The notes beneath the pieces are model-generated. The model was not told the origin of the DNA and did not search any database. It was given only the letters and a program-made list of their open reading frames with translations. From PFJX01 sp964393825 (lineage in GTDB: Bacteria; Pseudomonadota; Gammaproteobacteria; Burkholderiales; Thiobacillaceae), in contig CAYMUY010000017.1 in NCBI GenBank assembly GCA_964393825.1, positions 1 through 64,000 of the forward strand: DNA of 64,000 nucleotides, read 5' to 3'. Shown here in pieces: positions 33,280-41,375 of the stretch. Numbering within the stretch: the stretch's first letter is position 1; the number at the start of each line of letters is the position of its first letter. The position numbers and the translations under genes are program-made.

Positions 33280-33633
33280 TTATTTCTTGCTGTCCAGCAT
33301 GCCCTTCAATCCGGCGAACGGATTGAAGGTGGCATTGGCGGGCGCGGTCGCCGTGTCGTCGCGGCCGGCGCTGTCCTTCAGTTTGGAATGTTCGTTTTCG
33401 TGGCAGTAGGTGCACAGCAGTTCCCAGTTGCTGCCGTCGGGCGGGTTGTCGTTGTGGTTGCTGTTCTTGTGGTGCACTTCAAGCAGTTGCAGGTTGCTGT
33501 GGGTGAACTCGCGCGCGCAGCGTCCGCAGACCCAGGGGAAGAGCTTCAGCGCCTGGGCACGGTATCCCGCTTCCCGCTTTTCCGCGTTGCGGCGCGCTTC
33601 GAGAACGATACGGTCGAGTCGATCCTGGGTCAT
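33280..33633 (-). CDS. HNH endonuclease-fold protein (YajD-like)
   Basis: A 117-aa protein with zinc-ribbon Cys pairs (VCGRCAREF and CTYCHENEH) around the HNH core LEVHHKNSNHNDNPPDGSNW. It resembles the small YajD-type HNH proteins that occur near nif genes in several bacteria. The role is unknown. It lies 29 bases upstream of draT and is probably co-transcribed with it, divergent from nifH. Confidence 0.85.
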   Translation of the reverse strand: MTQDRLDRIVLEARRNAEKREAGYRAQALKLFPWVCGRCAREFTHSNLQLLEVHHKNSNHNDNPPDGSNWELLCTYCHENEHSKLKDSAGRDDTATAPANATFNPFAGLKGMLDSKK

Positions 33634-33746
33634 GGCGGCTCCTGATTGATTGGGTGGCGGAAGTCTAGCCGCGCGCCGGCGGCTACGTCAGCGGCCCGGG
33701 GCGCGTTTCGCTTGTCGCCACCCCGACAAAGCCGGGCCGTTTGTAT

Positions 33747-33762
33747 TGTCCTACACGCGACA
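33747..33762. promoter_or_regulatory. NifA binding site (UAS) for nifH
   Basis: TGT-N10-ACA, 78 bases upstream of the nifH -24 element. The position is typical of NifA enhancers. Confidence 0.85.
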
Positions 33763-33824
33763 TGGCTATCCGAATAGCCGACACGATCCCATTAAAAACA
33801 ATGCGTTAACTTGTGAATGCTGCC

Positions 33825-33839
33825 TGGCACAGGCCTTGC
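33825..33839 (+). promoter_or_regulatory. Sigma-54 promoter of nifHDK
   Basis: TGGCAC-N5-TTGC, an exact -24/-12 match, 65 bases upstream of the nifH ATG. Confidence 0.95.
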
Positions 33840-33903
33840 GATAAGAAGCCTGCGAACGAATTCTTCAATCGCACTTCGTTTTCGAGACCTGAGGAGAAAG
33901 ATC

Positions 33904-34794
33904 ATGGCTCTGCGTCAATGCGCGATTTACGGCAAAGGCGGTATCGGCAAGTCCACCACCACCCAGAACCTGGTGGCGGGCCTGGCCGAGGCCGGCAAGA
34001 AAGTGATGATTGTTGGCTGCGACCCCAAGGCGGACTCCACCCGTCTGATCCTGCACGCCAAGGCCCAGAACTCCATCATGCAGATGGCGGCCGATGCCGG
34101 TTCCGTCGAGGACCTGGAACTGGAAGACGTCCTGAAAGTGGGTTACCGCGACATCAAGTGCGTCGAGTCCGGTGGTCCGGAGCCGGGCGTCGGCTGTGCC
34201 GGCCGCGGCGTCATCACCGCGATCAACTTCCTGGAGGAAGAGGGCGCTTACGAGGAAGACCTGGACTTCGTGTTCTACGACGTGCTCGGCGACGTGGTCT
34301 GCGGCGGTTTCGCCATGCCCATCCGCGAGAACAAGGCCCAGGAAATCTACATCGTCTGCTCCGGCGAGATGATGGCCATGTACGCCGCCAACAACATCGC
34401 CAAGGGCATCGTGAAGTACGCCAACTCCGGTGGCGTGCGTCTGGCCGGCCTGATCTGCAACAGCCGCAACACCGCCCGTGAAGACGAGCTGATCATGGAA
34501 CTGGCCCGCCAGTTGGGCACCACCATGATCCACTTCGTCCCCCGCGACAACGTGGTGCAGCGCGCCGAGATCCGCCGCATGACCGTGATCGAGTACGAGC
34601 CGACCGCCAAGCAGGCGCAGGAGTACCGCGATCTGGCCAACAAGATCATCAACAACAAGAACTTCGTCATCCCCACCCCGATCACCATGGATGAGCTGGA
34701 ACAGTTGCTGATGGACTTCGGCGTGATGGAAGAGGAAGACGAATCCATCGTCGGCAAGACTGCCGCCGAGGAAGGTGTTGCCGTAGCCGCGTGA
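33904..34794 (+). CDS. nifH: Nitrogenase iron protein NifH
   Basis: A 296-aa dinitrogenase reductase. P-loop GKGGIGKS is at 10-17, the 4Fe-4S ligands are Cys98 and Cys133, the DraT target is Arg101 in CAGRG, and the switch motif is DVLGDVVCGGF. The homodimer passes electrons to NifDK with ATP hydrolysis. GAGGAGAAAGATC precedes the ATG. The protein is of the Mo-nitrogenase type and full length. A 152-bp spacer separates it from nifD. Confidence 0.99.
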   Translation: MALRQCAIYGKGGIGKSTTTQNLVAGLAEAGKKVMIVGCDPKADSTRLILHAKAQNSIMQMAADAGSVEDLELEDVLKVGYRDIKCVESGGPEPGVGCAGRGVITAINFLEEEGAYEEDLDFVFYDVLGDVVCGGFAMPIRENKAQEIYIVCSGEMMAMYAANNIAKGIVKYANSGGVRLAGLICNSRNTAREDELIMELARQLGTTMIHFVPRDNVVQRAEIRRMTVIEYEPTAKQAQEYRDLANKIINNKNFVIPTPITMDELEQLLMDFGVMEEEDESIVGKTAAEEGVAVAA

Positions 34795-34946
34795 GTCCCG
34801 TCATTCGGGTTGGGCTCGATGCATCTAGTCCCGACCCGCTCACGGGATGAAAGCACAGCCGGACCGGACAGCGACAGCGCCGGTCCGACCTCCGAATGCC
34901 TAAGAGAGCCGTCCACGGATTGGTGGCGGCGTGCAAGGAGAATGAA

Positions 34947-36434
34947 ATGTCTGCTTTGACGAAAGAACAGACCGAGGCCCTCATCGCCGAGGTGCTTGAG
35001 GTCTATCCCGAGAAGGCCCAGAAAGACCGGGCCAAGCATCTGGCGGTCAACGACCAGAGCATCGAACAATCGAAGAAGTGCATCACCTCCAACCGCAAGT
35101 CGTTGCCCGGGGTGATGACCATCCGCGGCTGCGCCTATGCCGGTTCCAAGGGGGTGGTCTGGGGTCCGATCAAGGACATGATCCACATCTCGCACGGCCC
35201 CGTCGGCTGCGGCCAGTATTCCCGCGCCGGTCGCCGCAACTACTACGTCGGAGTCACCGGCGTGAACACCTTCGGCACGATGAACTTCACCTCCGACTTC
35301 CAGGAGAAGGACATCGTCTTCGGCGGCGACAAGAAGCTGGCCAAGCTGATCGGCGAGATCGAAGGCCTGTTTCCCCTGCACAAGGGCATCTCGGTGCAGT
35401 CCGAGTGCCCGATCGGCCTGATCGGCGACGACATCGAGGCCGTCTCCAAGAAGGCCGCAGTCGAACTGGACAAGCCGGTCGTGCCGGTACGCTGCGAAGG
35501 CTTCCGCGGCGTCTCGCAGTCCCTGGGCCACCACATCGCCAACGACGCGATCCGCGACTGGGTGTTCGGCCGCGACGGCAAGGACGTGAAGAACGAGTTC
35601 GTCCCCGGCCCCTACGACGTCTCCATCATCGGCGACTACAACATCGGCGGCGACGCCTGGTCTTCCCGCATCCTGCTGGAAGAAATGGGCCTGCGCGTGG
35701 TGGCCCAGTGGTCCGGCGACGGCACCCTGGCGGAAATCGAGCTGACGCCGAAGGTCAAGCTCAACCTGATCCACTGCTACCGCTCGATGAACTACATCGC
35801 CCGGCACATGGAAGAGAAGTACGCCATCCCCTGGATCGAATACAACTTCTTCGGCCCGACCAAGATCGCCGAGTCGCTGCGCGCCATCGCCGCCCACTTC
35901 GACGACAAGATCAAGGCCGGCGCCGAGGCGGTGATCGCCAAGTATCAGCCCATGGTTGACGCCATCGTCGCCAAGTACCAGCCACGTCTGGCCGGCAAGA
36001 CCGTCATGCTCTACGTCGGCGGCCTGCGTCCGCGCCATGTCATCGGCTCTTATGAGGACCTGGGCATGGAAGTGGTCGGCACCGGCTACGAGTTCGGCCA
36101 CAACGACGACTACGACCGCACCATCAAGGAAATGGGCAACGCCACGCTGCTCTACGACGACGTCACCGGCTTCGAATTCGAGGAATTCGTGAAGAAGGTG
36201 AAGCCTGACCTGGTCGGCTCCGGCATCAAGGAAAAGTACATCTTCCAGAAGATGGGTGTGCCCTTCCGCCAGATGCACTCCTGGGACTATTCCGGCCCTT
36301 ACCACGGCTACGACGGTTTCGCCATCTTCGCTCGCGACATGGACATGACCATCAACAACCCGTGCTGGAAGAAGCTGGAAGCCCCCTGGCTGAAGAAGCC
36401 GGAAGCGGCCGAGGAACTGGCGAAAGCCGCGTAA
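34947..36434 (+). CDS. nifD: Nitrogenase MoFe protein alpha chain NifD
   Basis: A 495-aa protein. P-cluster Cys ligands are in IRGCAYAGSKG and GPVGCGQYS, and a third in QSECPIGLIGDD. The FeMo-co ligand Cys is in IHCYRSMNY, with the late FeMo-co His in the FRQMHSWDYSGPYHGYDGF region. The ATG at 34947 is chosen because CAAGGAGAATGAA lies at correct spacing; an upstream ATG would begin in the spacer. It forms the heterotetramer with NifK. Confidence 0.99.
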   Translation: MSALTKEQTEALIAEVLEVYPEKAQKDRAKHLAVNDQSIEQSKKCITSNRKSLPGVMTIRGCAYAGSKGVVWGPIKDMIHISHGPVGCGQYSRAGRRNYYVGVTGVNTFGTMNFTSDFQEKDIVFGGDKKLAKLIGEIEGLFPLHKGISVQSECPIGLIGDDIEAVSKKAAVELDKPVVPVRCEGFRGVSQSLGHHIANDAIRDWVFGRDGKDVKNEFVPGPYDVSIIGDYNIGGDAWSSRILLEEMGLRVVAQWSGDGTLAEIELTPKVKLNLIHCYRSMNYIARHMEEKYAIPWIEYNFFGPTKIAESLRAIAAHFDDKIKAGAEAVIAKYQPMVDAIVAKYQPRLAGKTVMLYVGGLRPRHVIGSYEDLGMEVVGTGYEFGHNDDYDRTIKEMGNATLLYDDVTGFEFEEFVKKVKPDLVGSGIKEKYIFQKMGVPFRQMHSWDYSGPYHGYDGFAIFARDMDMTINNPCWKKLEAPWLKKPEAAEELAKAA

Positions 36435-36441
36435 GGCGGAC

Positions 36442-36526
36442 GTCGGGTTACGGCCTGCGGCCTAACCCGATTTACGCGACCCACAGTGACATGCCGTAGG
36501 TCGGGTTAGCGGAAGCGTAACCCGAC
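36442..36526. repeat. GTCGGGTTA palindrome in nifD-nifK spacer
   Basis: Two inverted motif pairs, GTCGGGTTA/TAACCCGA and GTCGGGTTA/TAACCCGAC, fill the spacer between nifD and nifK. The same words recur at 38697-38728. It is a dispersed palindromic element; it could also change mRNA stability between the two genes. Confidence 0.85.
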
Positions 36527-36588
36527 AAGCAAACCGATCAACCTTTTGCCCGTGTCCGCGGATTAGCGGCTCGGGTAAGGAGATGAAC

Positions 36589-38157
36589 ATGCAAGTCGTT
36601 GAAGACATCAAGCCGTCCTACCCCTTGTTCCGCGATGACATGTACAAGGACATGCTGCATCAGAAGCAGCAACAGTTCGAGGAGCGCATCGACGAGACCA
36701 AGCTGGCCGAGACCTTCCAGTGGACGACCACCACGGAGTACCAGGATCTCAACTTCAAGCGCGAAGCGCTGACCATCAACCCGGCCAAGGCCTGCCAGCC
36801 GCTCGGTGCCGTGCTCTGTGCCCTGGGCTTCGAGAAGACCCTGCCCTACGTGCACGGTTCGCAAGGCTGCGTGGCCTACTTCCGCACCTACTTCAACCGC
36901 CACTTCAAGGAGCCGATCGCCTGCGTGTCAGACTCCATGACCGAAGACGCGGCGGTATTCGGTGGCCAGAAGAACATGTTCGACGGCCTGGAAAATGCCC
37001 GCGCCCTGTACAAGCCGGAAATGATCGCCGTCTCCACCACCTGCATGGCGGAAGTCATCGGTGACGACCTCAACGCCTTCATCAACAACACCAAGGCGGG
37101 CGGCCACATCCCCCAGGACTACCCGGTTCCGTTCGCCCACACCCCGTCCTTCGTCGGCAGCCACGTCACCGGCTGGGACAACATGTTCGAAGGCATCGCC
37201 CGCTACTTCACCCTGAATTACATGGCGGACAAGAAGGTTGGCAGCAACGGCAAGATCAACCTGGTGCCGGGTTTCGAGACCTACCTGGGCAACTACCGCG
37301 TCATGCACCGCATGCTGGACGAGATGGGCGTCGCGCACACCCTGCTCTCCGACCCCACCGAGGTGCTGGACACCCCGGCTGATGGCGAATTCCGCATGTA
37401 TGCCGGCGGCACCAGCATGGCCGAGATGAAGGACGCGCCCAACGCCGTCACCACTTTCCTGCTGCAGCCGATGCAACTGGAAAAGACCAAGAAGCTGGTC
37501 GAGACCACCTGGACCCATGACGTGCCCAAGCTCAACATTCCGATGGGCCTGGAGTGGACCGACGAGTGGCTGATGAAGGTTTCCGAAGTCACCGGCAAGC
37601 CCATCCCCGCCAGCCTGGCCAAAGAACGCGGCCGCCTGGTGGACATGATGACCGACAGCCACACCTGGCTGCACGGCACGAAGTTCGCCCTCTACGGCGA
37701 CCCGGACTTCGTCATGGGGCTAGCCAAGTTCCTGATGGAACTGGGCGCCGAGCCGACCCACATCCTGTGCAACAACGGCAGCAAGAAGTGGGACAAGGCG
37801 ATGAAGAAGGTTCTGGCCGAGTCGCCCTACGGCGTCAACTGCAAGACCTACCCCGGCGCCGACCTGTGGCACATGCGCAGCCTGTGCTTCACCGAGAAGC
37901 CGGACTTCCTGATCGGCAACAGCTACGGCAAGTTCATCCAGCGCGACACCCTGCACCTGGGCAAGCAGTTCGAAGTGCCGCTGATCCGCATCGGCTTCCC
38001 GATCTTCGACCGCCACCACCTGCACCGCATGACCACCCTCGGCTACGAGGGCGCCATGTACCTGCTCACCACCCTGGTGAACGCGGTGCTGGAGCGTCTG
38101 GACGAAGAGACCCGCGGGATGGGGACTACGGACTACAACTACGACCTGGTCCGCTAA
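36589..38157 (+). CDS. nifK: Nitrogenase MoFe protein beta chain NifK
   Basis: A 522-aa protein with P-cluster Cys residues in KACQPLGAVLCALGF, HGSQGCVAYFRTYF and STTCMAEVIGDDL. An N-terminal extension of about 70 residues (DDMYKDMLHQKQQQFEERID) is typical of NifK. Of two nearby ATGs, 36589 is preferred over 36583 because the AAGGAG sequence directly abuts 36583 and has proper 6-base spacing to 36589. It follows nifD after the palindromic spacer. Confidence 0.98.
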   Translation: MQVVEDIKPSYPLFRDDMYKDMLHQKQQQFEERIDETKLAETFQWTTTTEYQDLNFKREALTINPAKACQPLGAVLCALGFEKTLPYVHGSQGCVAYFRTYFNRHFKEPIACVSDSMTEDAAVFGGQKNMFDGLENARALYKPEMIAVSTTCMAEVIGDDLNAFINNTKAGGHIPQDYPVPFAHTPSFVGSHVTGWDNMFEGIARYFTLNYMADKKVGSNGKINLVPGFETYLGNYRVMHRMLDEMGVAHTLLSDPTEVLDTPADGEFRMYAGGTSMAEMKDAPNAVTTFLLQPMQLEKTKKLVETTWTHDVPKLNIPMGLEWTDEWLMKVSEVTGKPIPASLAKERGRLVDMMTDSHTWLHGTKFALYGDPDFVMGLAKFLMELGAEPTHILCNNGSKKWDKAMKKVLAESPYGVNCKTYPGADLWHMRSLCFTEKPDFLIGNSYGKFIQRDTLHLGKQFEVPLIRIGFPIFDRHHLHRMTTLGYEGAMYLLTTLVNAVLERLDEETRGMGTTDYNYDLVR

Positions 38158-38246
38158 CGCGGACAGGGGCAAGGAACAAGGAACAAGAGGCAAGGGAAAC
38201 CTCCCTTGAACCTTGTGCCTTGAACCTTGCACCTGGAGAAATCGAC

Positions 38247-38471
38247 ATGGCCAACATCATGATTCGGCGCGGAAGTTCGGGTGAATACGTGTTCTACCTG
38301 CCCAAGCGCGACCTCGAGGACACCATCGTTTCGATGGAGTTCGACACCCCGGAGAAATGGGGTGGCGAGATCAAGCTCAACAACGGCGGCGCCTACCTGA
38401 TCGAACCGCAGCCCGCCCCCGAACGTCTGCCCTATTCAGTGCGCGCCAAGCGCCTGGATGCGGCTGAATAA
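38247..38471 (+). CDS. nifT: NifT/FixU family protein
   Basis: A 74-aa protein: MANIMIRRGSSGEYVFYLPK, then EKWGGEIKLNNGGAYLIEP, which defines NifT/FixU. Its role in nitrogen fixation is not known, and mutants in other bacteria show little effect. ACCTGGAGAAATCGAC gives a good ribosome site. The spacer from nifK is made of CAAGG/CCTTG repeats like those in the urtE-urtD gap. Confidence 0.95.
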   Translation: MANIMIRRGSSGEYVFYLPKRDLEDTIVSMEFDTPEKWGGEIKLNNGGAYLIEPQPAPERLPYSVRAKRLDAAE

Positions 38472-38487
38472 ACGAAAGGAACCCATC

Positions 38488-38688
38488 ATGGCACTTCAGA
38501 TCATTGCCGAACTGTGCACCGCCTGCGCGGATTGCGAACCGGACTGCCCGACCGCCTCGATCCGGAGGAAGAAGGGGGTCTACATCATCAACCCCGATAC
38601 CTGCACCGAATGCGAGGGCGATTACGACAAGCCCAAGTGCGTGCAGCTCTGCCCCATCGACGACTGCATCGTGGCGTTGGCGGCTTGA
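38488..38688 (+). CDS. fdxN: 2[4Fe-4S] ferredoxin of the nif cluster (FdxN-type)
   Basis: A 66-aa ferredoxin. The first cluster motif is CTACADCEPDCP and the second is CTECEGDYDKPKCVQLCP, with the longer C-x2-C-x8-C spacing typical of nif and Allochromatium-type ferredoxins. It is a likely electron carrier between Rnf and NifH. The ATG at 38488 has GAAAGGA upstream, 16 bases after the nifT stop. Confidence 0.94.
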   Translation: MALQIIAELCTACADCEPDCPTASIRRKKGVYIINPDTCTECEGDYDKPKCVQLCPIDDCIVALAA

Positions 38689-38696
38689 CCATGAAT

Positions 38697-38728
38697 GTCG
38701 GGTTATGGCGCGAGGCGCCTAACCCGAC
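38697..38728. repeat. GTCGGGTTA hairpin
   Basis: A 9-bp perfect outer stem (GTCGGGTTA/TAACCCGAC) with an inner GGCGC/GCGCC stem lies between the ferredoxin and the NifY-like gene. Same element family as 36442-36526. It may act as an mRNA processing or attenuation hairpin. Confidence 0.8.
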
Positions 38729-38778
38729 AACTCGCGAACCGCGTAACCCAACCAACCCGAACCCTCAAGAGGCCCACC

Positions 38779-39489
38779 ATGACCACCATCACCAAAGCCG
38801 CAGCACTACGAATCGCTCTGGCCGCCAAGGCGCTGGCCGAGGTGAACCTGGCTGCGCTGACCATCAAGCTGGCCGAGCGCCTGGGTCTGCCCCTGACCGA
38901 GGAAAAACTGGCCACCGTCACCGTCGCCGATCTCAAGCTGATCCTCGGCGGAGAGGAAACCGTGGAGCCGGACGTCGACACCGCCAGTATCAAGCTCGCG
39001 GTGCGTTATCTCTGGGGCGAGAACGGCGATGACGCCTCCGTGCCCAAGCCGGAAGCCTATGTCGAGGGCGAAATGCCCGGCAGTCTGCGGGTCGCCGTCG
39101 CTTCCAACAGCGCCGACAACCTCGATGGCCATTTCGGCTCGGCCCCGCGCTTCCTGGTCTATCAGGTCGGCCGCGACCTCATCAAGCTCATCGACGTGCG
39201 TCCTACCCTGGTCGCCGACGACGCCGAGGACAAGAATGTCGCCCGCTCCGAACTGATCAGCGACTGCCAGATCGTCTACGTGCAATCGATCGGCGGCCCG
39301 GCCGCGGCCAAGGTGGTGCGCGCCAATGTCCATCCGATCAAGTTCCCGACGCCCGTCCCGGCGCGGGAGGCGCTCGCCCGCCTGCAAGGCACACTCGACG
39401 CGCCACCCCCCTGGCTGGCGCGGATCATGGGGGTGGAAGCCCGGAGCCTGGCCCAATTCGCGGTCGACGAAGCAACAGAAGAAGCCTGA
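38779..39489 (+). CDS. nifY: NifY-like FeMo-cofactor/apo-dinitrogenase binding protein
   Basis: A 236-aa protein. The N-terminal helical domain (about 1-95: KLAERLGLPLTEEKLATVTV) is followed by a NifX/NifB-type cofactor-binding domain (about 105-215) with RVAVASNSADNLDGHFGSAP and CQIVYVQSIGGPAAAKVVR. The C-terminus resembles NifY. NifY binds apo-NifDK and cofactor. The ATG at 38779 has AAGAGG upstream; the 28 extra upstream codons come from the hairpin repeat and are not coding. Confidence 0.88.
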   Translation: MTTITKAAALRIALAAKALAEVNLAALTIKLAERLGLPLTEEKLATVTVADLKLILGGEETVEPDVDTASIKLAVRYLWGENGDDASVPKPEAYVEGEMPGSLRVAVASNSADNLDGHFGSAPRFLVYQVGRDLIKLIDVRPTLVADDAEDKNVARSELISDCQIVYVQSIGGPAAAKVVRANVHPIKFPTPVPAREALARLQGTLDAPPPWLARIMGVEARSLAQFAVDEATEEA

Positions 39490-39494
39490 ACGCC

Positions 39495-39782
39495 ATGACC
39501 GCCACAGCTCCCACCCTCGATGCCGCCATCCTGGCGGCGGTGGCCGCCCGCGCCGCCGAACTGGACCTCAGCGAAGCCAGCATTGGCCACCTGCGCCGGG
39601 AGTGGCCCGGCATCCATTTCACCTTCTGTGGCGAGGACGACGTTCCCGCCCGCTTGAACCCGGTACTGGAAGGAGAGGGCTTCAACCTCTATCTGGTCAG
39701 CAACGCGGATCATTGCGTCGCTTTCACCAGCGCGCCGGAGACCGCCACTGGCATCGTGCTGGCGAGCGTGTCGAACGACTGA
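39495..39782 (+). CDS. Small nif-linked protein (DUF6129-like)
   Basis: A 95-aa protein: LDLSEASIGHLRREWPGIHF, then a central CGEDDVPARLNPVLEGEGFN and FNLYLVSNADHCVAFTS. Proteins of this type occur next to nifX/nifY genes in many diazotrophs; the DUF6129 name is from memory. Function is unknown. It begins six bases after the nifY-like stop and is surely in the same transcript. Confidence 0.75.
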   Translation: MTATAPTLDAAILAAVAARAAELDLSEASIGHLRREWPGIHFTFCGEDDVPARLNPVLEGEGFNLYLVSNADHCVAFTSAPETATGIVLASVSND

Positions 39783-39806
39783 AATCGCCTTAGGATAGCG
39801 CGAGTA

Positions 39807-39823
39807 ACGCAACGCCATTGCGT
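39807..39823 (+). promoter_or_regulatory. Inverted repeat upstream of modA
   Basis: ACGCAA-N5-TTGCGT is a perfect inverted repeat ending 16 bases before the modA ATG, overlapping the ribosome site region. It could be an operator or a translational hairpin. It does not match the ModE box well. Confidence 0.4.
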
Positions 39824-39838
39824 CAAGGAACCGCAACC

Positions 39839-40582
39839 ATGCCCGCCATCCTGTTTCTTCTTTCCCTCTGCTTTCTGAGTGGGTCAGTCCAGGCCGCCGA
39901 AGTCAGCGTGGCCGTTGCCGCCAACTTCACCGTGCCGATGAAAATCATTGCTACAGAATTCGCCAAGGACACCGGCCACCAGGCCAAGCTCGCATTTGGT
40001 GGCACCGGCAAGTTCTACGCCCAGATCAAGAATGGCGCGCCATTCCAGGTGTTCCTTTCGGCCGACGACGAGACGCCGGCCCGGCTGGCGCAAGAAGGGC
40101 AGGCGGACTCCGGCAGCTGCTTCACCTACGCCATCGGCACCCTGGTGCTGTGGTCGAGTCATTCCAATGGGGTCGATAGCCGGGGTGATGTCCTGCGAAC
40201 GGGCCAGTTCAACAAGCTCGCCCTCGCCAACCCCAAGCTCGCACCCTATGGCAAGGCGGCGCTGGAGGTGCTGACCGGCATGGGGCTGCTGGACAGTCTC
40301 TCGGCGAAGTTCGTCCAGGGCGAGAACATCGCGCAGACCTGGCAGTTCGTCAGCACCGGCAACGCCGATCTCGGTTTCGTCGCGCTCTCGCAGGTGATGA
40401 AGGACGGCAAGATCAGCAACGGTTCCGCCTGGATCGTGCCCGCCAAGCTGCATACGCCGATCAGGCAGGACGCGGTGATCCTGAAGGCCGGCGCGGGTAA
40501 CGCCGCCGCCGAGGCGTTGATGAAATATTTGAAGGGCGACAAGGCGAAGGCCATCATCCGATCCTACGGTTACGACATCTGA
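39839..40582 (+). CDS. modA: Molybdate-binding periplasmic protein ModA
   Basis: A 247-aa protein with a signal peptide (MPAILFLLSLCFLSGSVQA). ModA family marks include VSVAVAANFTVPMKIIA, GGTGKFYAQIKNGAPF, VFLSADDETPARL and LANPKLAPYGKAALEVL. It captures molybdate for ModBC; molybdenum is needed for FeMo-co, which explains the place between nif genes. The start is set by the signal peptide and a CAAGGAA site. Confidence 0.96.
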   Translation: MPAILFLLSLCFLSGSVQAAEVSVAVAANFTVPMKIIATEFAKDTGHQAKLAFGGTGKFYAQIKNGAPFQVFLSADDETPARLAQEGQADSGSCFTYAIGTLVLWSSHSNGVDSRGDVLRTGQFNKLALANPKLAPYGKAALEVLTGMGLLDSLSAKFVQGENIAQTWQFVSTGNADLGFVALSQVMKDGKISNGSAWIVPAKLHTPIRQDAVILKAGAGNAAAEALMKYLKGDKAKAIIRSYGYDI

Positions 40583-40591
40583 GCACCGCAG

Positions 40592-40671
40592 GCTGGGGTG
40601 GGCGACAGCAAACCCCAGCTGACTCCATCCCCACCTCACCGATGCCGGAGTTCGCGTACGCTTACTCCGGC
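40592..40671 (+). repeat. Two hairpins in modA-modB spacer
   Basis: GCTGGGGT/ACCCCAGC (40592-40619) and GCCGGAGT/ACTCCGGC (40644-40671), both 8-bp perfect stems. They may protect the modA mRNA 3' end and lower downstream expression, which would suit a binding protein needed in excess. No T-run is present. Confidence 0.7.
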
Positions 40672-40703
40672 TTGAACGCCACGCTCCTGCCGACGCATCA
40701 ACC

Positions 40704-41375
40704 ATGAATTCCGCCGACCTCGCCGCCATCTGGCTGACCTTGAAACTTGCCGGCGTCACCTCCGCGCTGCTGCTCCTGCTCGGCACCCCCATCGCCTGGT
40801 GGCTGGCGCGTACCCGGTCCGGCTGGAAGGGGCCGGTCGGCGCGGTGGTGGCGCTGCCGCTGGTGCTGCCACCGACGGTGATCGGCTTCTACCTGTTGGT
40901 GACCATGGGGCCAAACGGTCCGATCGGGCAGTTCACCCAGGCGCTCGGGCTCGGTGTCCTGCCGTTCACTTTTACCGGCCTGGTGGTGGCCTCGGTGTTC
41001 TACTCCCTGCCCTTCGTGGTACAGCCCTTGCAGAACGCCTTCGAGGCGATCGGTGAGCGGCCGCTGGAAGCCGCCGCCACCTTGCGCGCGTCGCCACTGG
41101 ATACCTTCTTCAGCGTGGTCCTGCCGCTGGCGCGACCCGGCTATCTCACCGCCGGGGTGCTCGGCTTTGCCCATACGGTCGGTGAATTCGGCGTGGTATT
41201 GATGATCGGCGGCAACATTCCGGAACAGACGCGGGTGATCTCGGTGCAGATCTACGATCATGTCGAGGCGATGGAATACACCCAGGCGCACTGGCTGTCC
41301 GCCGGCATGCTGGGGTTCTCCTTCCTGGTGCTGCTGCTGCTGTACACCCTCAACCCGACCGGGCGGCGGAAATGA
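40704..41375 (+). CDS. modB: Molybdate ABC transporter permease ModB
   Basis: A 223-aa permease with about five membrane segments. LLLLGTPIAWWLART, LPLVLPPTVIGFYLL and the EAA loop EAAATLRASPLDTFFSVVLPLA are typical. AHTVGEFGVVLMIGGNIPE is strongly ModB-like. It overlaps modC by four bases. Confidence 0.96.
   Translation: MNSADLAAIWLTLKLAGVTSALLLLLGTPIAWWLARTRSGWKGPVGAVVALPLVLPPTVIGFYLLVTMGPNGPIGQFTQALGLGVLPFTFTGLVVASVFYSLPFVVQPLQNAFEAIGERPLEAAATLRASPLDTFFSVVLPLARPGYLTAGVLGFAHTVGEFGVVLMIGGNIPEQTRVISVQIYDHVEAMEYTQAHWLSAGMLGFSFLVLLLLYTLNPTGRRK

Noticed and set aside
39783..39838. Molybdenum-cofactor riboswitch or ModE box upstream of modA
   Set aside because: Only 56 bases are available, too short for the riboswitch. 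The inverted repeat there does not fit the usual ModE pattern.
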